Notes: generated by a model from the sequence alone, not told the origin. DNA of 64,000 bases from Arctopsyche grandis (GCF_051622035.1 NC_135360.1:6758001-6822000); one strand, 5' to 3'; positions 13,365-28,532 are shown, counted from the stretch's first letter. A program made the numbers and translations.

Positions 13365-13569
13365 TCTAATATATAATTTCGAAAGAGACTTTGTATGTTT
13401 GTTTGGATCGTAGAATCCGTGACGTCGATATTGATATCGTTGAATTTTATTTTTTTTTCGATTCAAATAAATTTAATAAAAAAAACAAATGAATGTTAAC
13501 TATTATGTTAGCCATTTGCTTAAGCGGTTTATAATACAAACACTGAGCGAAGCCGGGTAAAACCACTAG
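13365..13569 (+). mobile_element. Non-autonomous Helitron (205 bp)
   Basis: The 5' end TCTAATATATAATTTCGAAA starts with TC. The 3' end has the short GC-rich hairpin GAGCGAAGCCGGGTAAAACCA followed by terminal CTAG and a flanking T, as expected for Helitrons. There are no terminal inverted repeats, target duplication or coding sequence. It is the cleanest short copy in the window. Confidence 0.8.
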
Positions 13570-13789
13570 TCTAATATATAATATAATTTCGAAAGAGACT
13601 TTAACTATTGTTGGTTCGTAGAAACACAAATGAATGAATTTAAATGAAATAAAACTATTCAAATAAAATAAAACTATTCAAATAAAATAAAACTATTGAA
13701 ATAAATTGAATAAAATGTTTACTATTAGATTGGCCATGTTTAAGCGGTTTATATTACAAATACCGAGCGAAGTCTGGTAAAAGCACTAG
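13570..13789 (+). mobile_element. Second Helitron, abutting the first
   Basis: This begins at the T immediately after the CTAG of the preceding copy and ends GCGAAGTCTGGTAAAAGCA then CTAG. Its interior carries a short tandem duplication of ATAAAACTATTCAAATAAA. The two are joined head to tail without spacer. Confidence 0.78.
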
Positions 13790-15537
13790 TGTACTATATT
13801 TAAAATGGTTTAAAAAATTCCGTAAACAAAAGAATATTTAAAATCATGTTATGTAAGGGAAATATTTACAGTAAAAATGGTTATTTTTAAAGATATAAGA
13901 TAAGATATATATGAATAATATATATTCGATCGATCCTCGAACCTCCCAGACCATCAGCAATTTCTCCATACACACCTATTCTACATACAAACATGTGAGT
14001 TGTTTACTTTGAGCTGTTGTGTTAATTGTGCGACACTTACCATCAGACGGAAGGGGTTTCTGGCGCAATAGGCATAGATACATTTCGAAAATATTATTCC
14101 AAGTTAAGTGCCCTTATAGACCCTCTCTAGATGGGTCCCTTGCCAGTGGCAATCAATACATTTAATAAGTAAATGAAGCGGAACCCCTACGAGCCACGAG
14201 TCCGTGTCCCGTGGCGAATGGGACGAGGGGATGACAAATGTTGCACTCGCGGGGTTACACCGACCCCAGCTGAATTGTCATCATATCTTCGGACAAATCT
14301 TCACTTATTCGAATAAATCGTACGCCGATACACTTTTATCGGATTGTGGCGAATTGGAAACTTTGTGTAAGGATCCAATATGTATGTGTAGATTGCACTC
14401 TGTATTCTACTTTATTATACATATGTATATAGGTATGTAGAAAAGGACTGCCTTTTATATATATAATATGATTGATTGATTTATTGGGTGTGTAAAAATT
14501 ACTATAGTAGAGGGAGAAATGTATTGCTGATAAGAAAATTGATAATATAATAAATTGCTTCGTTTATTTATTTACAAAAAAAGATTTTTGGCATTAAAAC
14601 AATGTTGTTGAAGTCCAACTATAATCATATCGGCCATATCGCTACAAATTTCAGATTTTATTAAGAAATACATGATTTTAGTTTAATATGCATGTATTTA
14701 TATGTAGTTGGAAAAATGGAGAACGGATAATGTATTATACATGAAAATTTATATGATATGTATTAAGGTATATTCACAGCACAACACGTACCGGTAACTT
14801 CAAGTAACCAGCAGTATTAAAAGTATTCTTTGATACATTTTATATGGACACATTCATGTCTAACGTGGCGTAGACGTAACAGCATGTAACATTAGTAGCC
14901 GACAAAATCTATTCATATTATACAGTAGTGCATGTCACGATTACGTATCAAGCAAAACCGGTTTTTTTTACCATTGTGGATTTTTTCTCGCACGTGGTGA
15001 CGTCATAGTAGCTAGTGTACGCGCACTAACGAAAGTGCGCATGCGCATTTGATTTTTTTCAGCAACGTCATATTGTGACAATATTTACTCGATAATACGA
15101 CGCAAGCAATATTGCGCCATATCGTCGCGCTCTGTAATGTATATGTAAGTCGATTTTTCCTTACACTTGGCCAAAACTTGTCTGTAGAGCGTGAATAAAA
15201 ACTGTCGTTTACGTGAGCTGCTGTGCTGAGTTTTAGCCGAGATTTTCTGGATAGACATTTAGAATTAATATTCGAATATATCTAGAATAAGTTGAATATC
15301 ACGAGACTCAAAATAACGACAGGAGCGGTCTATTGTTATTTAAAAAGCACCAAGCCAACACTCAAGTCTAGTAACGAGTTATAAAAATCATTCCATGTAC
15401 TTTGATTTTTTTTTAAATTATCCACATTTAATCATCGATAATTTGTTTGTACTATATATCCAATGTTATAAACAACTTTGGACTTTTTATTGAAATTGTA
15501 TTATTTTACATACATACATATATACATATTTATATAC
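13790..15537. other. Intergenic, no gene seen
   Basis: The segment at 14,770-14,930 resembles DNA inside AP-3 sigma intron 3 (54.66-54.81 kb), sharing AAAGTATTCTTTGATACATT and CCGGTAACT. It is probably an undefined repeat family. Nothing else is recognised. Confidence 0.45.
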
Positions 15538-15889
15538 CAGGAAGGCCTCACAGGTAAACCTCAATACCTAATTTTTTATTACCTAAGTCGCTGAATTACG
15601 AGACACTGAAAAACTAAAAAATAACGAGAAATCTATGAATTTTAAACTTGTAAATAAATCATATTGAAATAGTGGTGACATAGTAGGTAGGATGGTTTTT
15701 AGCCAATTTAATGGAGGAATCGTTGGTAAACTCGGAATAGGAAACGATCGGCTTGAAGTTGCAAATATCCAAGTCTGACTAGCAGCATTACAGATAATAT
15801 ATTCAGAATAAATTCTTTTTAATCGAGGTCAACTCACGGGATCAAACGCCAAACCCCAAAAGCCCAACCACCGACCCATGCTGCTGGCT
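15538..15889 (-). repeat. SINE copy, minus strand
   Basis: The tail starts with CCAGGAAGGCC but its second arm is lost. The body matches the family (GACTTGGATATTTG on the minus strand), and the head terminates at AGCCAGCAGCATGG near 15,889. Confidence 0.75.
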
Positions 15890-17191
15890 GAAATGTATGT
15901 AAATGTATGTAAATATGTAAATTACACATACAAGCATCCATTAGAAATGCATATAAAAATAATAAAATTACTAAGAAAGACTCATTTTATATGTAAGTAA
16001 ACAAATACTATTGAAAAAATTTGAAAAAGTTAAAAAAAAAACAAACGAATATCACGTATTTTTTCTTGTGTGAAAAAATACGATTAATTTCACGAATGAA
16101 ACCAAGCTATTCAGCGTCATTCAAATGTAAATTATATAAATCTGAAATACTGATAACATATAAGGTATGTGCTGATTTTGTATGTATGTATGTTTGTAGA
16201 AACATTTTGATAGCAATATTCCTGACCGCTAAAATGAAGGTTATGTTCGTCTTATAAAAGTTATGCGTAAACCAAGTGATTAATTTTATCTTGATATTAT
16301 TCTAGCTCGATAAAATCAAAAAACATAATTGATGTTTTTCACCTTTGATCGTTATCGACAGATATGGTTAAATTGTTTATTATTTTAATCTCGATTCCTC
16401 CTACATATTATCGTACGGCGGCTAAAACGCGACGATAAAAACAGGGGTGGATCGTAAAAAAGGCAAGAATAAATAACAGTAACGATTTCAAGCGGCGAAA
16501 GCGCATGAATGCCTTTATTTATGTATTATTCGCAACGAGACACGAGGGGAGCTTTTGATAATTGCTAATTGCATTTGTGACGATTCGCTTGTAATGGACC
16601 TCGGTGGAACTATTACCGACCGTAATGTCAACATTGAAACTTTCCGCTCATGTAATTTTGCATAATGATAACTTTTCCCTTTTGGATTCAACTTTGAACA
16701 TTTATCGGCTCGAGCTCGGTTTATTTTTACAATTGGTATATTGCACGCGTGGAAGAATGGATTTTATTTTTTTTTAGTTCTCGATGTGTACGTTTCTCGA
16801 AAAAAGCTTTTACGCGCGAAGGAAATGCGGCGAGGCGCCATTTTGCCGCATTGGTCGGCCATTTTGTTCGTCGCCATATAGACGTGGCAGCGAGACGAAG
16901 ATGCGAATAGAATAGGGGTGGGAGGGGTTGTTTTCAAGGCAAAAAAGCCTCCTTCATTGGGAATGGGAAGTCGCGGAGCGGTTGATTCCGTTTCGTGCAG
17001 GAAAATAGGGAAAAAGGGATGTGAGAGGATAGTCGTCCTGGCGCCATTTGGACACTCGGCCATATCGCTACAAATTCACGTCAAGAGCAATATAACATCT
17101 CTTTAAGTGTGTTTTCTACTATAATTATTTTTAACTTTCCGATAAGGCAGCTTAAAATATACTCAAATCTGAATGCTTCGTATTATATTAA
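15890..17191. other. Intergenic, no gene seen; GC-richer patch
   Basis: Positions 16,400-17,060 are richer in GC and free of microsatellites, with overlapping open frames on both strands but no recognisable domain. This could be regulatory DNA or an unrecognised exon; the sequence does not decide. Confidence 0.4.
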
Positions 17192-17229
17192 CTAATATAT
17201 AATTTCGAAAGAGACTTTGTATGTATATG

Positions 17230-18828
17230 CAGTGGCGGACTGGCCATACAAGCGTACATGCCCGATGGCATGTGGGCCCCACTATCCGTTAGAAAATATG
17301 GGCCCTCAGTAAAATTAAATAGCTTTTTAACTATTTCACGTGTGTAAAAATTTATAGCATATTGCACTTTGGGACCTAGAGTTTGGGTATTTCAACAAAA
17401 CAAATTTCTTACGATATACACAAACAACTAATACCTGCTTTAACAGCCCAAGGATCGGTTACCTTTTTTTATTAGGCTCGAAATGTAAGTTTCAACATTT
17501 GCTTGGGCCCTTTTACCGGGACCATTTCCAACCTCAAGGTTATTTAATATTTCCAACCTATGTAACAACTACCTAATGAAATAAAAATGGGAATAAACAA
17601 ATTTCCGTGAATAATATAAACTGAATTGCTTAAAACAATTTTGATAGGACGATTCATCATCAACCAGCGATTTAAATTTACTTCATACATACTTTCAAAA
17701 TAACATTTGATTATACTTCGACGATATAGTAAGATTTAAATACACAATTTTAAACAGTTTCCGAATATAAAATCTATTCCTAATCTAGACACATCCATGT
17801 ATATAGAAATAAGGATAGGGGCCCCTCCCCAAAATCTCGATTTTCGATTAACATTAATTGAAAATATTATGCATTTTTTGTTTTCAGGGACGTAATTTGG
17901 GGGGGGCACTCGCCCCCCTAAATTAAGAAATAGGTGAATTTAGAAAATATTATGAATTTAATGATTAATGAGATACTATGGATCTATGAATGCTGCGTTT
18001 ATTTCTTATATTATGTTACTTTTGTGTAACTAATAAAATAATCGCTGCTATGTGCTTTGAAAAAAAAAGATTTTATTATTTTGAAGCAAATATATTTTGG
18101 TTTTTAAGTGGTATGCCTTGGGTAACATTCTTAGAAACTGTTCATCCCATTGAGCGAATCGTTAGAAAGGTCGCCTTTACTTTATTTTGTCTCAAAAACA
18201 GATGTGTATCGTTTATTTTTCCGAAAGTTTGTATATTTTTTTTATATAGTGATACATTTTGATGGTCGACTTTTGTTAACCATTTTGCGACCATGTGTAG
18301 ATTTTTGGAAAAAAATTTTCGCCTGCGGCGCTTTTTTGGCTTTTTACATAAGATATTTTTATATATATATTTTCAAAAATAAGCTTATTTTTTTCATATT
18401 GTATATTTTCCATTTTTATTCCGATATAAAAAAGATTTTTTGAAAAAAAATTCAATTTGACCAATCTTTGCCTGCCCCCCCCCCCCCTCCAAGAAAAAGC
18501 TGAAATGACATCCCTGATTGTTTTCTACCGAAAGTAAAAGCCGCTTTTATGCCGCATTCTTTTACGATGCATTCTATTTACCTAGGACAAGGATTAAAAC
18601 GAAATATACAATGTAATTTATGGATCTATTTTGCTTTTGCCATTTTTCTTGTACCTAAATTTTTTTATTCCCATTTTTGAAAATTTTATTTATTTTTTGC
18701 CCTTGATTTTTAGCGTGATGGAAAGAAGAAAATTTTGTTATATGGGGGGGGGGACAAATTTTTTTAACCCTGGGTGGGGCCCCCTTTGACTCCTGGCATG
18801 CACTGATTTCAGTCCCAGTCCGCCACTG
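17230..18828. mobile_element. hAT-type transposon inserted in the Helitron
   Basis: Terminal inverted repeats CAGTGGCGGACTGG are identical over 14 bases at both ends. Perfect 8-bp target duplications TGTATATG lie at 17,222-17,229 and 18,829-18,836. The interior contains G- and C-runs and no intact transposase, so it is non-autonomous. It is itself interrupted by the element at 17,885-18,516. Confidence 0.88.
17885..18516. mobile_element. Second hAT-type element nested in the first
   Basis: The ends are CAGGGACGTAATTT and, on the other strand, CAGGGATGTCATTT (12 of 14 identical). They are flanked by TTTGTTTT and ATTGTTTT, an 8-bp target duplication with one mismatch. Its ~630 bp include a C-run at about 18,474-18,488 and no transposase domain I can recognise. 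Confidence 0.78.
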
Positions 18829-19132
18829 TGTATATGTATTTGTTTGTTTGGTTCGTAGAATCCATGACGTTCAATTTAATAAAAAAACAAATTCAAATAA
18901 ATTTAAATAATATAAAACTATTCAAATAAATTTAATCAAATGTTTACTATTAGATTAGTCATGTGTAAGCGGTTTATGCTACAAATACTGAGCGAAGCCG
19001 GGTAAAACCACTAGTTAACTATAAGTTGCTCTTAAATATAAAGTTTTATACCTACGTTATATTTTTATAGGTACGTATTGACTTATACACAAGTATTACC
19101 TATATCCATATATGTACATACATATGCATATT

Positions 19133-19300
19133 CCAGCAACATATGATACCTCAGTGGTTAGTGAAAAATGCTAATAACTGAGGGGTCACCGGTTTGAGCT
19201 CTGATCTCGTGCTGCTGGCCAGACATTGGATCGACCGTTTCCTATCAGTGATTTCCAACTTGAATGATTTCATTGTTGAAACGGTTTCGACCACATTGAC
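19133..19300 (+). repeat. SINE head fragment
   Basis: An A-box-like CTCAGTGGTTAGTG and B-box-like GGTTTGAGCTC are followed by GATCGACCGTTTCCTATCAG and TTGTTGAAACGG, as in the main SINE family. It is truncated before the tail and lacks part of the body. Confidence 0.65.
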
Positions 19301-21446
19301 TTTGACATTATTTTTAAATCAAATAAAAATATCAAGTAAATATGTACATATGTACATATGTATGTATACGTTTGCTTTTTGATGCTTTTTAGTCCTAATA
19401 GTTCTTTCGTTCAATTATAGTTTTTTTTTGATTATTGCGACAAATAAATTCACAACTAATATAATAATATATTATTTAATTTCAATATGTTATGGGTAGA
19501 GTGACCATACGTCCCGTTTTGGCCGGGACGTTTTTTACGTACTTTGAGTTCGTCCCATCGTTTTCACGAAATTATTTAATTTGTCCCGTTTTGTCCTTGT
19601 TTTTCCAAAAACAAATATTATTGTATAAATATACATCTTCACACAATATATTAACTTTAAAGTAAAATTAAAATTTTTTGTTACATGATTCATTTTACAT
19701 TTTCATGACAATTATTTTTAAATAACTGTAAAATACAATACTATAGTCTATATTATTTTCGTTATTTTTATATCGTTTTATTTTCTTCTTTTAAAGAAAT
19801 ATGTGTTCTGGTAAAAGTTGTATTACTAAAGAAATCAAAATTATAGAAATCAAAATTTTTACAATTATTATATGTATAAGAAACCGACAATATATTTTTG
19901 GAAAGTTTGTAGTTATTTTATCTGCTAATTTTATACGTGTCAGAAAAAAAATACACGTTTCATTTGCTCGCAGGTGCACGAGCATCAAATTAATTAATTA
20001 ATTAACTATAAACTACATATAAATAAACTATATTGAACTATAAACTACGTACATGTAATCAAACTATACTTTTTTTATCTTGTTTCTATTTTCCTTGTAC
20101 ACAAGAATTTTACATTCTGAAAAAATTATAATTCCTTGACAATATTAATAGTTATTTGAAAGAAAAATTATAAAATTTTTAGACGAGTGCCACAATTTTG
20201 ATTCCTAAGAAATATGATCAACTTACCTATAACAATTTGGTTATGCTATGTCTATTCAGAAAAAATGTATTCATTTTAGAATTCTAAATAATATGTATGA
20301 GTTGGCATTTAAAAATAATGCTGTCTATCAAAATGATGAAAATTTAAAGAGTATATCTTCATAGCTAGTAAAGCCACTTTAATTTGATAAAACTAATATA
20401 AAATATAGCATTTATTTATATTGTAGTCATATAGATAAGTGAAATTACCTACTGAAAAAGTGAAATTAATCATAAATTTCGGGTTATATGTAAATAAGTT
20501 TTTCCAATATGCATAAATCGCACACTGCAGTACGGCATAGACAGTTGTAGACCAATTTAGTTTTTATTTCTAGGTCTTAAAAACGGTTATCGCTTATTAT
20601 ACAATACGTGCAGTGGCGGGAAAAAAAAGCAGTGTAACGATGCAATAAAACAAGACATTTTCTCGTATTGTGCGGAGTTTCGGGGATGAGAAAACAGGGG
20701 ATGGGAATGGATGGGATGGGATGGGAAATGGGGAGGAGGTTGCTTTTGAATGTCGGCAGTTTGTCAGTCGGCGGCGGGGAACAAACATTCCCATGGCGTT
20801 TGTTACGAAAACAACTTAACTACCCCGCAGCGAGGGTGATTCTCCCCACCAGAGATGATGGGGGTGTAAGGGGAGGGGAAATGGAGATGCGAGAAACCCC
20901 ACGCGAACCCCCCGATGAACTGAAAAATAAATTTAATTGATGAGTCGTATTGTTGTGAGCGCGCGCGCCATTCGATCGTTGTAAACCAATTAGGATTATC
21001 TGATTTTTCCACAATAGGGGTATTTATGTGATGAATGCATATGCACGTAAGAGACCGGAGCGAAAAGTGAACAATTTCGACCTTCGATGTACCCAATTGA
21101 TTAATGTAATGTATTTTTTTTTCGAAAAACAAAAATTAAGTTTTTTTTTGTTTTTTATATTCTTTCTATACTTTTTTTTAAATACAACCGATTATAATAT
21201 GTTGTTGTTTGAATGGGTCGGTTATGAAGAGTCTACTGATTAACGATAGTTCAAAGCCATCGTATCTTTTTAGTTTTTGAAGATATCACTAAGTTTAATG
21301 GGTCTATTATAATTGTAAATATGTACATACATAAGTCGATCGACATTGAAATATGAACACTTTTTATTGAAATTTATTTACATACAATGTTTTTTGTTAA
21401 TATATCATAAATAAATTAAATGTTGTCGTTTCGATGAGTCGATGAG
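19301..21446. other. Intergenic; possible transposon relic, 3' flank of gene A
   Basis: At 19,500-19,580 the sequence GTGACCATACGTCCCGTTTT with following CGTCCC motifs looks like the end of a DNA transposon, but no partner end is visible. The G-rich stretch 20,680-20,900 encodes nothing recognisable. A minus-strand AATAAA lies at 21,363-21,368, 79 bases past the gene A stop, and is a likely polyadenylation signal. Confidence 0.45.
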
Positions 21447-23390
21447 TTAGTTTTTTATTTTGTACACAAAACTGCCATATTGAATGTTCAAGTACTTGTA
21501 AGATATTTTCGATTGAGAAGCGGTGCATCCGGTGTCAGAAATCTCTACGCAAAGCTGAAAATTTAAAAATTATTTAAAATCGTGCCATTTATGTATGTAT
21601 ATCCACATTAATTTGAGTGACATTGAAAATCACTTACTTGCAAAGTTGGATCATATTCCAATCCACTGCCGCATTCATAAAGTATTGGAAATCCGCTTAA
21701 ACAAAAGTAATATTTTTTACAGTCGCTTTCATGGGGAATGAATCCCGAAAAGGATGGGTCCGAACAAGGTGGTGTAGGCGTTGTCGGTTCCGGAGTTGTC
21801 GATTCAGGAGTTGTCGGTTCCGGAGTTGTCGGTTCTGGAGTTGTCGGGTCTGGAGTTGTCGGTTCCGGAGTTTCGAGATCTGGAGTTGTCGGCTCTGGAG
21901 TTGTCGGCTCTGGAGTTGTCGGCTCTGGAGTTGTCGGCTCTGGAGTTGTCGGCTCTGGAGTTGTCGGCTCTGGAGTTGTCGGCTCCGGAGTTGTCGGCTC
22001 CGGAGTTGTCTCATCTGGAGTTGTCTCATCTGGAGTTGTCTCATCTGGAGTTGTGGGCTCTGGAGTTGTCGATTCGGGAGTTGTCGGTTCAGGAGTTGTC
22101 GGTTCAGGAGTTGTCGGGTCTGAAGTTGTCGGATCTGGAGTTGTCGGTTCTGGAGTTGTCGGGTCTGGAGTAGTTGTTGAAGTACTGGTTGAAGTACTTG
22201 TTGAAGTAGTATTTGGTGTTTGCGCTAAACACCCACTGTCAGAAATCCAATCGCAAATCTATGAAAAATTGCAATAATCATATCAGAAAAAGGATCAAGA
22301 AAAAAAAAGGTTTTTAAAATGGTTTTGAGTATTATGGTGTATTAAGGACTAGATAATCAGAAAACTGGAAAGTTTGTTCTTATTTATATTTTATTGTTCA
22401 TGTTGGATCATAACAAAATTACAGGTTGGGAATATCTGTAATATTCATCGCGATGACCAATTTCAATACAATCTACATATGTACATATGTATGTATGTAA
22501 ATACATGTATATGTACTTTTTTTATCGCACAACTTTATGTGTGCGAGCAGGATACAAGGGGATTGGGTGACGTCATACCGAGTCCATTGTATCCTGCTTG
22601 CTCACACGTAAGTAAGGCTGTGCGATAAAAACAAGGAGATTTCTACGACACGCCACTGGACTATGTACCGTTTTTGATGACAACCAACCAGAAATCTACC
22701 GTTTCCCATCGATTTTCAAAACATTTTTAATTCGAAAATTCTTAAAGATATGTATGTTTCATAACATAAAAACTAGTAATGATTAAATATGTATGTATGT
22801 ATAATAGTTGTTGTTTGAAATTACACTTACCAGTTTGTCAACATTAAATTCTGTTCCTTCGGGACAAACTAACAAAGTCAATATACCGTTCACACAGGAA
22901 TAGAATAACGTACAAGAAGTTGCGTGTGGAAAATATATTGTAGTTGTTTGATTTCTCCGACATTCCGGAAGATCATCATCTTTCAGAATTGATGAAAGCA
23001 CTCGTTGCGATCCAAAATGTATTAGTGATTTTTCCAGAACAGGTTCTAGACAAACCTAAAAAGAAAAAAACACGCAATATATTTTATAGTGAAATGTTAT
23101 CATATTTACACAAAAAGTACTCACTTTTAACTCTGCATGAAATTCTTGTCCATCAGGACATGGCATGACAGTCGCTGAGCCGTCATGACATCGATAGAAC
23201 TTTGTACTGTCATCGTGCACTATGTCTCCCTTGAAGTTTTTCGGACATGCAAGTGTTGATGTTAATGATATTACTATCACGAGAACTACGCCTAAAAATG
23301 AGGATTTGGGTAAGAGCTAATCACTCCCGAAAATCTTTATGAATTTGTTTAATTGTGAAAAAACGTACCGAATGTCAATTTAAATGACAT
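21447..23390 (-). CDS. Gene A: secreted chitin-binding peritrophin/mucin, 3 CBM14 domains (380 aa)
   Basis: Five exons with GT-AG junctions: 23390-23369, 23291-23125, 23055-22831, 22258-21638 and 21554-21447. The joined product starts MSFKLTFG and has a hydrophobic signal peptide ending near LTSTLA-CP. Three six-cysteine CBM14 (peritrophin-A) domains follow, beginning at CPKNFKGD, CRRNQTT and CSDPSFSG; each is split by a phase-0 intron between its fourth and fifth cysteines. Domains 2 and 3 are joined by about 120 residues of tandem TTPEP, a mucin-like and probably O-glycosylated linker. CBM14 proteins bind chitin outside the cell, typically in the peritrophic matrix or cuticle; the exact matrix here is inference. 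It ends after the last half-domain with a short basic tail (KISYKYLN...KIKN). Confidence 0.92.
21776..22170 (-). repeat. 15-bp tandem repeat encoding TTPEP (gene A mucin linker)
   Basis: About 26 copies of a 15-bp unit (minus strand ACAACTCCAGAGCCG and variants) keep frame and encode Thr-Thr-Pro-Glu/Asp-Pro. Ser and Glu variants occur (TTPDE three times in a row). The in-frame unit length allows copy-number change without frameshift. Confidence 0.88.
22519..22631. repeat. Foldback element in gene A intron 3
   Basis: TTTTATCGCACA...GAGCAGGATACAA on the left pairs with TTGTATCCTGC...TGTGCGATAAAA on the right, forming a palindrome of about 113 bp. The GCGAGCAGGATACAA core recurs at 58.63 kb inside another foldback, so it belongs to a dispersed family. 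Confidence 0.65.
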
Positions 23391-23492
23391 TTTTAATTTG
23401 TGAAAGGAAGGATGTTCGAATGGCAAAAGGTCTTACGTGACTGCGTTGAAAGTTTTGCGCACATTTTTTGTATACCTTCAAACACTTATTAG

Positions 23493-23522
23493 TTATCGAT
23501 AAAACTATTTGAAAACATCGAT
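23493..23522 (-). promoter_or_regulatory. Conserved upstream block of gene A with TATCGATAA
   Basis: This 30-base block, 103-132 bases upstream of the gene A start codon, matches the block at 33,545-33,574 upstream of gene C with only three differences, at nearly the same distance. It contains TTATCGATAA, which includes the DRE-type motif TATCGATA and overlaps a GATA-like site, and ends in ATCGAT. Conservation between paralogues suggests a promoter element; function is inferred. Confidence 0.55.
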
Positions 23523-24501
23523 AAATCTCATTTTTATCTTTATTTTTTAATTAGTGATAAATATTTGTTTGATATAGACATAGTGCGGCTTAATATAGCG
23601 CCAACCAAAAGGAAAATATTTTCACTAAATGGACTCAAAACTATGCATATACAATAGTTTAAGGCAATGTACGCCACGTGGGCTCTTTTCGGATGTAGTT
23701 TTTATATTTTGGGGGTAAAGCTTTTTTTCCAATTAATAAAAGACGAATACCAGTCAAGAAATTGATATTGTTCTCGCATATTTTCAAAAGAAATTAATAC
23801 TTAAGGTACACCTGCTATGCACGTATGTTTGTACATTGAGACTATTTTTGTATGAACTTACTGTTAACTAAATACGCTTTTCTCTAAGCGAGACACTATT
23901 TATGTATCTGCTATCAGGGATGCTCATTTTATTTCAGAATAATACTCTCAAAGGAGCCGAATAGTTTAAAACAAGAAATAAATAATATTACGGACAGAAA
24001 ACCGATGTTGTATTATATAATGTACGTGCAAGCCTAAATATAAAAGTGGGTATAAACCATCTCGATAAATAGAAAAAAAGGAAATGGAAATCTTATCTAT
24101 AATATTTAACACGGAAATATTTTAATTGTTATTATTTATTTTATTACAATACATAAAACTTGATTATTTATTTTAGTGTTATTTATTTTTATTAAAATAC
24201 ATATTATATTTCATATTGAAAACCCCTGTCGACTGCATCTATAGATAAAAAATATAGGCCAATAGAATAATACTGGAAAAATGAACTATGCAAAAAAAGA
24301 AACCGCGTGGCGTACTGTGGCTTAAGGCAATACAAAATTATTTTAGATTTGGATGAAAATGTACGGTAATAAAGTAATGTAGTTATTTAGCTTTCACTCA
24401 TAAATTACGCCAGGTCCGTGGCGGGGGGGGGGGGGGGGGGGCGAAACTTACGCGAGTAGACTTCGCGTGGCAATTATTTGTATGTTAATAATTATTATTA
24501 A
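23523..24501. other. Intergenic, no gene seen
   Basis: AT-rich DNA ending in a run of about 20 Gs at 24,423-24,442, just before the RTE element. No coding or RNA feature can be supported. Confidence 0.55.
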
Positions 24502-27192
<2,691 letters not shown>

Positions 27193-27594
27193 CCAGGAAG
27201 GCTTGACAGGAAGACCCCAATCCTAGACAATTAATTATAAACAATACAGCATTTTATTATTACATAAATCACTGTATTTCTAGAAGCTTGAGAACATGAA
27301 ATAACAATTAATTCATTCATTCATTACATAATTAATCCATTGAGACATCTATGGATTTTAGATTTGTACATAATTTTTACAAATTGTACATACAATAAAT
27401 ACAGAAGATTTGTGACGCAGGAAAGATGATTTTTTGCCTATTTTGAGGAACCGTTTCAACAATGATCAGATATAATTGGCAAACTCTGACAAGAAACGAT
27501 CGATTTGGAGTCACAAATACCGCCAAATCTACCAGCAGTATAGCGGATTGAATCCACTGATCATACACGCTACCATTAAGCCATACTGCTGGCT
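27193..27594 (-). repeat. SINE copy in the presumed 3' UTR of gene B
   Basis: Minus-strand SINE: the tail starts CCAGGAAGGCTTGACAGG at 27,193, and the head ends at AGCCAGCAGTATGG near 27,594. It begins only 33 bases beyond the gene B stop codon, in the same orientation, and therefore probably lies in or replaces the original 3' UTR. Confidence 0.78.
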
Positions 27595-27626
27595 ATCTCA
27601 TATACATATATACATACATATGTATA

Positions 27627-28532
27627 TTAGATATTTTGATCAAATGTAGTCTTAGAAGCAAAGCATCCGCTGTCAGATATGTAAACGCATTTCTGAAAAC
27701 AATCATAAATTAAAATTCGACTTAATTTAAGGTAACAATTTTTTTTTAACATATTTACCCGCAGTTCAATATCAAACTCTTCGCCATCTGGACATTGCAT
27801 GTGCTGCGGAATTCCACTGAGACAGAAGTAGTATTTTCCACAGTCACTCTCATGAGGCACAAAAAATATATTTGGATCGTTGCATATTACGTGTTGATTA
27901 GTTGTACGAGATGAGCAACCACCATCAGTTATCCAATCGCAGTACTATTAGAATGGAACTTCAATTATCCAAATGTACACATGTATATATGTATGTAAAC
28001 AGAAAAAAATTACAAGAATAGATCTTACCCCCTTCTCAGGGATGAATTCAGTTCCAGCTGCGCAATCTAGTATCGTCAATAATCCTATGTTACAAGAGTA
28101 AAATTTGGTACAGTAGGTCTCGTGAGGATACAGGATTGTTTCACTCTGATTATAAGGACAATCGGGACGTTTGTGTAGTTGATCGATTTGAGAATCTAAT
28201 TTAAATATATTCCTACATCCAAAAAACAGTGGCTTTCTACACGTCTAAAAATACACCATGCTTCTAACTTCTATACATATGTATATAAGGAATATTATAT
28301 ATGATTGACTCACTTTTGATTTGGGATCGAATTCTTGACCACGCGGGCAAAATTTTAGCATCAAAACACTGTTAGAACATTGATAATACCTGGTGCAATC
28401 TTCGTCGAAGACGATGCTCCAACTTGTTCCAAGTTTACATTTTTTCAGTGCTGTTGTTGTAGCAATCAATCCTACCGTTGCCAGCAATAAAGTACGTACT
28501 GAAATTTGGCCAAAAACTGTTTCATATGAATG

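Larger units (their letters stand above)
17192..19014 (+). mobile_element. Helitron split by a nested hAT insertion
   Basis: The left part (17,192-17,229) begins CTAATATATAATTTCGAAAG. The right part (18,837-19,014) ends GAGCGAAGCCGGGTAAAACCA plus CTAG. Removing the insertion and one target copy leaves about 216 bp, the size of the intact short Helitrons at 13.4-13.8 kb, which confirms that both halves belong to one element. Confidence 0.8.

Noticed and set aside
16764-17106. Opposed open frames in the GC-richer patch
   Set aside because: No homology recognised and both strands equally open; composition explains it.
19500-19580. Transposon end GTGACCATACGTCCCG
   Set aside because: Only one end visible and the opposite terminus could not be located, so no element was delimited.
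21731-22277. Long plus-strand open frames rich in GVVGSGVV or ELSALELS opposite gene A exon 4
   Set aside because: They are mirror images of the 15-bp repeat on the wrong strand; the minus-strand frame joins cleanly with CBM14 exons.
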